Positions 1 to 6,360 of a DNA stretch of 11,957 nucleotides are shown in pieces (the stretch's first letter is position 1; the number at the start of each line of letters is the position of its first letter). The notes below the pieces were generated by a model, which saw only the letters and a program-made list of their open reading frames with translations, was not told the origin of the DNA and made no database searches. Origin of the DNA: an uncultured Eubacteriaceae bacterium (GTDB lineage: Bacteria; Bacillota; Clostridia; Lachnospirales; CAG-274); assembly GCA_946534775.1 (NCBI GenBank), contig CAMNCZ010000011.1, positions 1 to 11,957 of the forward strand, in the 5' to 3' direction. The position numbers and the translations under genes are program-made.

Positions 1-2
1 TA

Positions 3-1379
3 AAGGGCAAGACAAAAATAAAAAAACTCCTGCCTGCCGTACTTATTGCCGAAGCGATATTTATTTGTTCGGCAAGCATTATAATTTTAAAAAAAGCCGA
101 AAATCTCGGCCCTCGCAGTGAGTATACCGATTACTGCATATCAGCAAACAAATTGGTATCGCATATTCAAGACGAAAGTTTTTACCGCGCTGTTGATATT
201 TCAACGGTCAACCCTACCGCACCGATGCAGGGCGGTTATAACTCGCTTGATACGTTTTCTTCGTTTACCAATCAGAAGAGTCTGAGCAAGCTTTCCCTTC
301 TGGGTATTTGGTGTCCTTACGACTATCGCACGGTAAACAAATATTTCAACAGCATTGTTTCCGAAAGCCTGTTTGGTGTAAAATACATTCTTGTTACCGA
401 CAAAAGCCGCAAGCTTGAAGATGAAAACGGCAAATTCTGTTATATGGGCGATGACGGCGTTCATTCGTTCAGAATTTCATCAGATAATTATGAACTGATA
501 TATTCGGATGAAAACAGCGAACTCTACAAAAACAAAACCGCCTTTCCGCTTATGTTTGCGGTCAGCGAGGATATTTTAAACGCAGGTGATTTTCTTATAC
601 CGCACTATGCATCAAATTACACCGCAGGCGCAAACCTCGATAATTTTATATCTCTGCTTTTGGGCCGCGGCAAACCTATTTACGAATATTACGCACCGAC
701 AGCGCAGACACCGCAAAACAGTGTTGTTCAAAACGGTGAAAACGGGCTTTATGTTATGACACCAAACGGTGCAGACGGTTTTCCGAGTGTAAACTACAGC
801 CTCGATATAGAAAAAGACGGCGAATATTTTATTGACGAAAACTTTATTTATCCCGAAAACGAGGGCTTTGCATTTACAATAGAAGACCTGCCCGTTGATT
901 GTATTTTTATGGAACATCAGAATTTTCTTTCGGCTGATGCAGGCCCATACAAAAAAGGCGATACGCTTGATTTTACCATATACTCTTCGGGTGAGATGTC
1001 ATTTTTACCGCCTGTATTTTCAAGGCTTGATAAAGATGCCTTTTCCGAACTTTATGAAAAAGCCCTTCAAAACGCACTTTTGGATATACAAGAGCAAAAA
1101 AGCGGCGAAATAAGTGCAAGATCGGCTTTTGAAAGCGACCGACTTATTTTTTCCTCGCTTTCTTATGACGAAGGTTTCCATATTTATATTGACGGCAAGG
1201 AAACCGAAAAAATAAAAATTGCCGATGCCTTTTTGGGATACCGCGTACCTGCGGGCGAACACGAAATATCCGTTAAATACATCAGCCCCGGGGTAAAAAC
1301 GGGCGTATGCATTTCATTGATATTTTTGGTCGGCATTGCTGTATATATGTTTTATTCACTTACTGTAAAAAGGAGATAA
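3..1379 (+). CDS. YfhO-family membrane protein, C-terminal part (5'-truncated by window edge)
   Basis: The reading frame is open from the left edge to a TAA at 1377-1379, giving about 458 residues with no start, so the gene begins outside the window. A TTG at 153 lies inside the coding region and is not a credible start. The fragment opens with basic residues and a hydrophobic segment at about residues 9-30, probably the last helix of a multi-helix membrane domain. A long, tyrosine- and aspartate-rich soluble domain follows. It begins with the FYRA...GGYNSLDTFSSF pattern typical of YfhO proteins (FYR, then a GYNS-like turn and FSS). One more transmembrane helix (GVCISLIFLVGIAVYMFYSL) and a short basic tail KRR close the protein. 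YfhO relatives are large GT-C-like membrane proteins of roughly 850 residues; in Bacillus and Listeria they are linked to glycosylation of lipoteichoic acid or other cell-envelope polymers. The substrate here cannot be read from sequence. The stop is 2 bases before the next gene, whose ribosome-binding site lies in this gene's final codons. Confidence 0.82.
   Translation, partial: KGKTKIKKLLPAVLIAEAIFICSASIIILKKAENLGPRSEYTDYCISANKLVSHIQDESFYRAVDISTVNPTAPMQGGYNSLDTFSSFTNQKSLSKLSLLGIWCPYDYRTVNKYFNSIVSESLFGVKYILVTDKSRKLEDENGKFCYMGDDGVHSFRISSDNYELIYSDENSELYKNKTAFPLMFAVSEDILNAGDFLIPHYASNYTAGANLDNFISLLLGRGKPIYEYYAPTAQTPQNSVVQNGENGLYVMTPNGADGFPSVNYSLDIEKDGEYFIDENFIYPENEGFAFTIEDLPVDCIFMEHQNFLSADAGPYKKGDTLDFTIYSSGEMSFLPPVFSRLDKDAFSELYEKALQNALLDIQEQKSGEISARSAFESDRLIFSSLSYDEGFHIYIDGKETEKIKIADAFLGYRVPAGEHEISVKYISPGVKTGVCISLIFLVGIAVYMFYSLTVKRR
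1370..1375 (+). promoter_or_regulatory. Ribosome-binding site of the GNAT gene, inside the end of the YfhO-like gene
   Basis: AAGGAG within the run AAAAAGGAG lies 6 bases before the ATG at 1382. It overlaps the last codons of the upstream frame. This supports the start at 1382 rather than the in-frame ATG at 1307, which would overlap the YfhO-like gene by 73 bases and add a non-conserved leader. Confidence 0.75.
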
Positions 1380-1381
1380 AT

Positions 1382-1849
1382 ATGAATATAAGACGTGCGG
1401 AGAAAAAAGATACACAGGGCATTATGCAGCTGCTTATGCAAGTAAATAACGTGCATAACGCAGCGCGGCCCGATCTTTTTATAAAAGACAAAACAAAATA
1501 CACCGTTTCTCAGCTTGAAAGAATAATCGAAAATGACGAAACACCTGTTTTCGTTGCCGAGGAAAGCGGCCATATAGCGGGCTATTGTTTCGGTGTTTTT
1601 CAATCTCATAAAAACGACAATAACTTCCCCGATATTACTACATACTACATTGACGACCTTTGTGTAAATGCAGACGACAGAGGCAAACATATCGGCCGCG
1701 CACTTTATGAACATACAATAGATTTTGCAAAGCAAAGCGGTTGTTACAATGTTACACTAAATGTATGGGAAGGTAATAACTCCGCAATCAAATTTTATGA
1801 AAAATGCGGTCTTAAAATACAAAAATACGGTCTTGAGACCATACTTTAA
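1382..1849 (+). CDS. GNAT-family N-acetyltransferase
   Basis: This 155-residue protein is a single GNAT domain, which transfers an acetyl group from acetyl-CoA to an amine. The N-terminus (MNIRRAEKKDTQGIMQLL) is the usual beta1-alpha1 opening. Motif A, which binds the CoA pyrophosphate, is seen at about residues 90-110 as DDLCVNADDRGKHIGRAL, with the R/Q-x-x-G-x-G/A loop read here as R100-G101-K-H-I-G105. Motif B follows as NVTLNVWEGNNSAIKFYEKCG (about 123-143), the common GNAT ending in which an Asn and a Tyr close the active site. Length is normal for a stand-alone GNAT. The acceptor cannot be predicted; both RimI-like protein acetylation and small-molecule acetylation remain possible. It is 2 bases after the YfhO-like gene and 19 bases before the methionine/one-carbon fusion gene, so it is probably co-transcribed with both. 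Confidence 0.88.
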   Translation: MNIRRAEKKDTQGIMQLLMQVNNVHNAARPDLFIKDKTKYTVSQLERIIENDETPVFVAEESGHIAGYCFGVFQSHKNDNNFPDITTYYIDDLCVNADDRGKHIGRALYEHTIDFAKQSGCYNVTLNVWEGNNSAIKFYEKCGLKIQKYGLETIL

Positions 1850-1868
1850 AAATATATCGGAGAGAAAT

Positions 1869-3623
1869 ATGATAAGCAAACTTTTAAAAAACAAAATCCT
1901 TATCACCGACGGCGCAATGGGAACATATTATCACAAAATTTGTCCCGATGCTCTGCCTTTTTGCGAGCAGGAGAGTCTGCGCGATATATCGGTAATAGAA
2001 AGCATACACAAAGAATATATCGAAAGCGGCGCCGACCTTATACGCACCAATACATTCAATGCCAATACTTCCGTGCTTGAATGTGATTTTGAAACGGTTA
2101 AAAATATAATTACCGCTTCGTACAAAGCCGCCAAAAACGCAGTTGGCAATACCAATACGCTTATCGCTTGCAGTATCGGTCCAAATGCCGAAGAAAGCGA
2201 GGAATATATACGGATAGCCGATGTGTTTATTTCGCTTGGTGCGGATATTTTTCTTTTTGAGACATTTGACAGGCTTGACAATATCCTGCCCGCAATATCG
2301 CATATCAAAAATAAAAAGCCCGAGGCTGTTATAATCACCGACTTTGCGCTTAATCCATCGGGTATGACCGCCGCTTTTATAAGCGCAGCAAGGCTTGCGG
2401 CAAAATGCGGCGAAACAAATGAAATAGATGCTTACGGCTTTAACTGCGGCATCGGCCCGAAACACCTTGAAAACATACTTAAAAACATTGAACTTGATGT
2501 TTCCAAGCCCGTTTTTGCTATGCCGAACGCAGGCTATCCCGAAATAATAAACGGCAAAACGGAATATGTTATGAACCCCGTTTATTTTGCCGATCTTGTA
2601 TCGGGTTATACAGCGCTTGGCGTTAAGGTCATCGGCGGCTGCTGCGGCACAACGCCCGAACATATAAAACTTTTAAAAAAATCTATTGACGGAAACACCG
2701 TTTATGATGTAAAATTAAAATATTCCCAAACACAGGTTCAACAGCCGCGTTCGGAAAATGATTTTCATAAAAAGCTTGACAATAATAAGTTTTTATATGC
2801 AGTGGAACTCGATCCGCCTTTCAAAACCGATGTATCGCGCATAATAAACGGCGCCAAAGCATTGAAAGAGGCAGATGTGGATATAGTCACCATCGCCGAC
2901 TCGCCAATGGGCAGACCGCGTGTTGACAGCACAATAATTTCGGCAAAGATAAAGCGTGAAACAGGTATGGAAGTACTCCCCCACCTTTGCTGCCGCGACA
3001 GAAATGCAATTTCGCTGCGTTCTGCGCTTTTGGGCGCTTATGTCGAGGATATACGCAATGTTCTTGTCGTAACGGGCGACCCTGTTCCCGGCGAACAGCG
3101 CAACCGCATAAAAAGTGTGTTCAATATGCAGTCCTATAGTCTTATGGGTATGATAGGCGAAATGAATAACGAACTGTTTACAAAAGACCCGATATATTAC
3201 GGCGGCGCCGTCAATTTTAATGTAAAAAACAAACGATCCGAATATTCGCGTCTTTTAAAAAAACACGAACAAGGCGCAAAATTTTTCCTTACACAGCCCG
3301 TTTTTACGGATGATACCATAGATTTTTTGGCATCTTTGCCCAAGGAACGGGATTTTAAGATACTGGGCGGTATTATGCCGCTTGTAAATTATAAAAACGC
3401 ACAGTTTATCAATAACGAAATGGCGGGCATCAATATTCCCGAGCATTATATCGCGCGTTTTACACCCGATATGCCGCGTGAAGAAGCGCAGGCCGTCGGT
3501 AAGGAAATAGCACTGGAAACAGCACTTAAAATAAAAAATTATGTTGACGGTTTTTATTTTATAACGCCGTTTAACCGCTATGAACTTATTATAGAAATCA
3601 TAAAAAATTTAAAGGAGAGGTGA
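1869..3623 (+). CDS. yitJ: Bifunctional homocysteine S-methyltransferase / methylenetetrahydrofolate reductase
   Basis: This 584-residue fusion joins two cytoplasmic enzymes of methionine synthesis and one-carbon metabolism. Residues 1 to about 285 form the homocysteine S-methyltransferase barrel: it opens with ILITDGAMGTYYHK, and the three zinc-thiolate cysteines are present as C193 (GFNCG) and C258-C259 (GGCCGTTPEHI). Residues from about 305 form the methylenetetrahydrofolate reductase barrel, with VELDPPF carrying the conserved acidic residue E313, then DSPMGRPR, LVVTGDPV and AKFFLTQPVF. The second half would reduce 5,10-methylene-THF to 5-methyl-THF using FAD; the first would methylate homocysteine. 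No cobalamin-binding domain is present. Architecture matches B. subtilis YitJ (about 612 residues). The ATG at 1869 follows GGAGAG by 4 bases; an in-frame ATG at 1761 would lie deep inside the GNAT gene and is rejected. B. subtilis yitJ has a SAM riboswitch, but only 19 bases lie upstream here, so none precedes this gene directly. Confidence 0.93.
   Translation: MISKLLKNKILITDGAMGTYYHKICPDALPFCEQESLRDISVIESIHKEYIESGADLIRTNTFNANTSVLECDFETVKNIITASYKAAKNAVGNTNTLIACSIGPNAEESEEYIRIADVFISLGADIFLFETFDRLDNILPAISHIKNKKPEAVIITDFALNPSGMTAAFISAARLAAKCGETNEIDAYGFNCGIGPKHLENILKNIELDVSKPVFAMPNAGYPEIINGKTEYVMNPVYFADLVSGYTALGVKVIGGCCGTTPEHIKLLKKSIDGNTVYDVKLKYSQTQVQQPRSENDFHKKLDNNKFLYAVELDPPFKTDVSRIINGAKALKEADVDIVTIADSPMGRPRVDSTIISAKIKRETGMEVLPHLCCRDRNAISLRSALLGAYVEDIRNVLVVTGDPVPGEQRNRIKSVFNMQSYSLMGMIGEMNNELFTKDPIYYGGAVNFNVKNKRSEYSRLLKKHEQGAKFFLTQPVFTDDTIDFLASLPKERDFKILGGIMPLVNYKNAQFINNEMAGINIPEHYIARFTPDMPREEAQAVGKEIALETALKIKNYVDGFYFITPFNRYELIIEIIKNLKER
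3611..3620 (+). promoter_or_regulatory. Ribosome-binding site of the dockerin-like gene
   Basis: AAAGGAGAGG sits at the 3' end of the upstream gene, just before that gene's TGA (3621-3623), and is followed by ATG at 3626. A GTG at 3620 is in frame and overlaps the stop, but it is part of the purine tract itself and too close to act as the start, so 3626 is preferred. The arrangement suggests translational coupling. Confidence 0.65.
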
Positions 3624-3625
3624 CA

Positions 3626-4216
3626 ATGACAAAGTCACATTTAAATAAACTCTACATTGCCGTACTCACTGTTTTTATATCCCTGTTTATATGCCAATAT
3701 ACACAGGCTGCTGTAAAACTTGAAAGCGCTGTACTTGACGAAAATGTGCTTTATATAAACGGTACGGTAGACAGGCTGGGAGCAGACCCACAGCTTACGC
3801 TGATAATAACTCCTCTGCGTGAAGGTGCTTACGATCTTAACAACATAATTTATATCGGCCAACAAAGTATTTCAAACAGCTTGTTTACACTACAATTTCC
3901 GCTGACACTTGACGACGGATATTATGTTGCGCGTATCGGCGGCAGTGATATTGACGATCCCAGATTTATCCTTATAAACAGAAAGGGCAAAGAGTATCAC
4001 TTTATTTTCGGAGATGTTGATGAAAGCGGTATTATAGATGCATTTGATGCTTCGCTTACATTGCAGTATGTGCTTACGCCCGATCTGCTTTCGCTTTCGG
4101 CGTTACAGCTGTACGCGGCAAATGTAGAAAACGACAGTCAGCTTTCCGCATCCTCCGCATCCTGGATACTTGCAAAAACACTTAACGAACAGGTCAAATT
4201 TCCTGTAGAATACTGA
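3626..4216 (+). CDS. Secreted protein with beta-sandwich domain and C-terminal dockerin-like module
   Basis: This 196-residue protein begins with a clear signal peptide: basic MTKSHLNK, a hydrophobic core at about residues 9-23, and an AxA-like cleavage region TQAA (cut near 28/29). C23 is not in a good lipobox, so a soluble exported form is more likely. Residues 30-126 are rich in short strands (VLYINGTVD, QLTLIITPL, GYYVARIGG) and look like an Ig-like beta sandwich. Residues 127-186 resemble a dockerin. The first calcium loop is well formed, D130-V-D132-E-S134-G-I136-I-D138-A-F-D141, followed by the ASLTLQYVL helix. The second, N167-V-E-N-D171-S-Q-L-S-A-S-S178, is degenerate and has Ser where the last loop acid should be. 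Dockerins bind cohesins on scaffoldins or on the cell surface. No catalytic domain is visible. It lies 2 bases after the methyltransferase/reductase gene and 19 before purK, an unexpected place for an exported protein. The dockerin call is good; the partner and role are unknown. Confidence 0.75.
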   Translation: MTKSHLNKLYIAVLTVFISLFICQYTQAAVKLESAVLDENVLYINGTVDRLGADPQLTLIITPLREGAYDLNNIIYIGQQSISNSLFTLQFPLTLDDGYYVARIGGSDIDDPRFILINRKGKEYHFIFGDVDESGIIDAFDASLTLQYVLTPDLLSLSALQLYAANVENDSQLSASSASWILAKTLNEQVKFPVEY

Positions 4217-4222
4217 TTAAAC

Positions 4223-4228
4223 GAGGTG
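4223..4228 (+). promoter_or_regulatory. Ribosome-binding site deciding the TTG start of purK
   Basis: GAGGTG lies 7 bases before TTG at 4236. No in-frame ATG occurs between the previous stop and the conserved GGGQLGQMM motif, so TTG is the only start that keeps the complete nucleotide-binding motif. Confidence 0.7.
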
Positions 4229-4235
4229 TATAAAA

Positions 4236-5408
4236 TTGGAACCTAATTATCTGAGTAAGCGTATAGGCATAATCGGCGGCGGACAGCTTGGCCAGATGAT
4301 GGCGCTTGAAGCAAAAAAAATGGGATTTTATCTTATTATCCTCGATCCCACTCCCGACTGCCCCGCTCATTCAATAGTTGATGAACATATAGTTGCGGGA
4401 TTCGACGATCCTGCAGCTATAAGAAAACTTGCCGAAAACTGCGATTTAATGACTTATGAATTTGAACATATAAATACGCAGATACTATTACAGCTTGAAA
4501 ACGAAGGATATAAAATTTATCCCACCGCAAAAAGCCTTAAAATAATACAAAACAAGCTTACACAAAAGGAAACTCTTGCGGCACACGCTTTGCCCGTACC
4601 CGATTTTATGGGCATAAACAATAAAGAAGATATGCTAAAAGCAGGCGAAATATACGGTTATCCCTATATGCTTAAAACCTGCACCGGAGGTTACGACGGG
4701 AAAGGCAATGCCGTTGTTCACTCGGCCGGCGAGATCGAACAGCGCCGCGCGGAACTCGGAAACGGTACACTGCCGCTTATGGCTGAAAAGATGATAGATT
4801 TCACTATGGAAACATCTATCCTTGCCTGCCGCGGACTTAACGGACAAGTCGTTATTTACCCCGTAGGCAATAATATCCACAAAGACAGTATTTTGCACGA
4901 AACACTTGTACCCGCAGATATTCCGCAAAGCGCTGTTGAAAAAGCAACCGAATGTGCCGAAAAGGTAATGGAAATTTTCCAAGGTATCGGTATGTTTTGT
5001 GTTGAAATGTTTATCACAAAACACAATGATGTGCTTATAAACGAGATAGCCCCGCGCCCGCATAACTCGGGGCACTACACTATTGAAGGCTGCGTTACAA
5101 GCCAATTTGAAAACCATATACGCGCTATTGTCGGTCTGCCGCTTGGTGATACCGCACTTATAAAGCCTACCGTTATGGTAAATGTACTCGGTGAGGAAGG
5201 CAGCGACGGCAAAGCCAAGGTTTACGGCCTTTATGATGCACTTTCTGTAAAAGGTGCTTTTGTACACATCTACGGCAAGTCCCGCGTTAAATCAAAACGC
5301 AAAATGGGTCACATAACCGTCAGCGCGGATACACTTGAAACAGCGCTTTCTCGTGCGGAAACGGCATACAATAAATTATCGGTCAAGGAGGATGACGAAA
5401 ATGATTAA
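4236..5408 (+). CDS. purK: N5-carboxyaminoimidazole ribonucleotide synthase (PurK)
   Basis: This 390-residue ATP-grasp enzyme of purine synthesis uses ATP and bicarbonate to convert AIR to N5-CAIR. The N-terminal fold shows [13 protein letters not shown] (residues 10-22), then TYEFEHIN. The ATP-grasp core shows [16 protein letters not shown] (about 146-161), where the glycine loop closes over ATP. The metal-binding acids are in VEMF (E257) and [12 protein letters not shown] (E270). The PurK hallmarks [14 protein letters not shown] and GLPLG and a C-terminal RKMGHITV segment follow. Length is within the family's normal range. Translation starts at TTG with GAGGTG seven bases upstream. The gene overlaps purE by 8 bases. 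The order purK then purE is the reverse of the purE-purK order of many bacteria. No other pur gene is visible in the window. Confidence 0.95.
   Translation: MEPNYLSKRIGIIGGGQLGQMMALEAKKMGFYLIILDPTPDCPAHSIVDEHIVAGFDDPAAIRKLAENCDLMTYEFEHINTQILLQLENEGYKIYPTAKSLKIIQNKLTQKETLAAHALPVPDFMGINNKEDMLKAGEIYGYPYMLKTCTGGYDGKGNAVVHSAGEIEQRRAELGNGTLPLMAEKMIDFTMETSILACRGLNGQVVIYPVGNNIHKDSILHETLVPADIPQSAVEKATECAEKVMEIFQGIGMFCVEMFITKHNDVLINEIAPRPHNSGHYTIEGCVTSQFENHIRAIVGLPLGDTALIKPTVMVNVLGEEGSDGKAKVYGLYDALSVKGAFVHIYGKSRVKSKRKMGHITVSADTLETALSRAETAYNKLSVKEDDEND
5385..5391 (+). promoter_or_regulatory. Ribosome-binding site of purE within the end of purK
   Basis: AAGGAGG lies 9 bases before the ATG at 5401, inside the last codons of purK. 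It fixes the purE start at 5401 rather than the in-frame ATGs at 5335 or 5392, which would add a non-conserved leader. The 8-base gene overlap suggests coupled translation of the two sequential enzymes. Confidence 0.75.
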
Positions 5409-5919
5409 AGTTGGTATAATTATGGGCAGCGACTCTGATCTGCCTGTTATGCAGGATGCTGCAAAAGTGATGGAACAATTTGGTGTTGAATATGAAATAA
5501 GCGTAGTTTCCGCTCATCGTACTCCCAAAGCTATGTACGAATATGCCGAAACAGCTGCAAGCCGCGGTTTAAAGGTTATAATCGCAGGTGCAGGCGGTGC
5601 CGCACATCTTCCGGGTATGACAGCAGCTATCACTACCCTGCCCGTTATAGGCGTACCTATCAAAACCCGCGCACTCAGCGGCGTTGACTCACTTTATTCC
5701 ATAGTACAGATGCCCGCAGGCATACCTGTTGCAACCGTGGCAATAAACGCAGGCAAAAACGCAGGCCTTCTTGCAGTACAAATGCTTGCAGCCTTTGATG
5801 ATGAACTGGCAAAAAAGATCGCTGATTTCAGAAAGACGATGAAAGAAGAGGTCGAGGTCAAAGCAGAAAAGCTTGGTAAAATCGGTTATGCCGAGTATTT
5901 AGCCGAAAAGGAGTCCTGA
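5401..5919 (+). CDS. purE: N5-carboxyaminoimidazole ribonucleotide mutase (PurE, class I)
   Basis: This 172-residue enzyme converts N5-CAIR to CAIR, the step after PurK. The class I pattern is complete: [10 protein letters not shown] (residues 8-17) for the substrate phosphate, VSAHRTP (36-42) with the catalytic histidine at H39, [12 protein letters not shown] (62-73), and [16 protein letters not shown] (100-115). Class I PurE uses the product of PurK, and the overlap with purK fits this; the animal-type class II enzyme, which uses AIR and CO2 directly, is not expected beside a PurK. Length is normal, with a slightly long lysine- and glutamate-rich C-terminal helix. It ends 4 bases before the XRE gene, whose AAAGGAG site lies in purE's final codons. 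Confidence 0.96.
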   Translation: MIKVGIIMGSDSDLPVMQDAAKVMEQFGVEYEISVVSAHRTPKAMYEYAETAASRGLKVIIAGAGGAAHLPGMTAAITTLPVIGVPIKTRALSGVDSLYSIVQMPAGIPVATVAINAGKNAGLLAVQMLAAFDDELAKKIADFRKTMKEEVEVKAEKLGKIGYAEYLAEKES

Positions 5920-5923
5920 AATA

Positions 5924-6313
5924 ATGGATACTTCCGATAGATCCGATCTGCTGAAGGTTATCGGCGCAACGATCAAATATGAACGATTAAAACGAAGAAT
6001 GTCTGTAGAACATCTTGCTTTGGCCACCGATCTTTCCCCGCAGATGATAATGAGTATAGAACGCGGTGTGCGTGGGACAAAGCTTGAAAAACTTATCAGG
6101 ATAGCTGATATTTTTGATGTTTCTTTGGATTACTTAACAGGACACAGCATAGAATATTTAAACTTTGCATCTCCCGCAAAAGAAACGGATAAATCTACGG
6201 AGTTAAGCATACTTTGTAATTCCCTTACAGAGGAACAAACAGATCTTGTACTGAGTTTTGTAAAAAATCTTATAGCATACACAGATGAAATAAAAAGCTA
6301 CCCACCCAAATAA
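5924..6313 (+). CDS. XRE-family helix-turn-helix protein
   Basis: This 129-residue protein has an N-terminal Cro/CI-type helix-turn-helix at about residues 9-73. IGATIKYERLKRRMSVEHLA leads into ATDLSPQMIMSIERG, which is helix 2, the turn and the recognition helix, and LEKLIRIADIFDVSLDYLTG is the usual ending. Residues 74-129 are polar, with one predicted amphipathic helix (TEEQTDLVLSFVKNLIAY) that may serve dimerisation; no ligand-binding, peptidase or toxin domain is visible. It begins 4 bases after purE and is the last gene before the terminator, so it should be made whenever purK and purE are. Its targets are unknown. It could control this operon, act elsewhere, or be a passenger. It is not similar to PurR of Bacillus, which is a phosphoribosyltransferase-like protein. 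Confidence 0.88.
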   Translation: MDTSDRSDLLKVIGATIKYERLKRRMSVEHLALATDLSPQMIMSIERGVRGTKLEKLIRIADIFDVSLDYLTGHSIEYLNFASPAKETDKSTELSILCNSLTEEQTDLVLSFVKNLIAYTDEIKSYPPK

Positions 6314-6315
6314 GC

Positions 6316-6350
6316 AAAACAGCCCCGATGTGAAAATCGGGGCTTGTTTT
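6316..6350. terminator. Bidirectional intrinsic terminator between convergent operons
   Basis: A perfect 9-bp stem, AGCCCCGAT (6321-6329) with ATCGGGGCT (6336-6344), encloses a 6-base loop. It is flanked by AAAAC on the left and TGTTTT on the right. On the + strand the stem is followed by TGTTTTATTTTT. On the - strand it is followed by TGTTTTGC and further T-rich sequence. It sits in the 47-base gap between the stop of the XRE gene (6313) and the stop of ilvB (6361), so it can end both convergent transcripts. Confidence 0.92.
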
Positions 6351-6360
6351 ATTTTTGGTA

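Noticed and set aside
153..155. TTG as the start of the first gene
   Set aside because: The frame continues upstream to the window edge and encodes a transmembrane segment, so the gene is truncated rather than starting here.
1884..2663. Long antisense open frame (259 codons) inside the methyltransferase/reductase gene
   Set aside because: It is opposite a strongly conserved gene, has a Cys/Tyr/Phe-rich low-quality composition, no plausible domain, and no independent ribosome-binding context.
3620..3622. GTG start of the dockerin-like gene overlapping the previous stop codon
   Set aside because: It is part of the purine-rich ribosome-binding tract, and the ATG at 3626 has the better spacing.
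3635..3700. Lipoprotein reading of the dockerin-like protein through C23
   Set aside because: The residues before C23 (LFI) do not fit a lipobox, and a standard cleavage site TQAA follows a few residues later.
4635..5267. Antisense open frame (210 codons) opposite purK
   Set aside because: It is fully inside conserved purK coding sequence, and its composition has no domain-like pattern.
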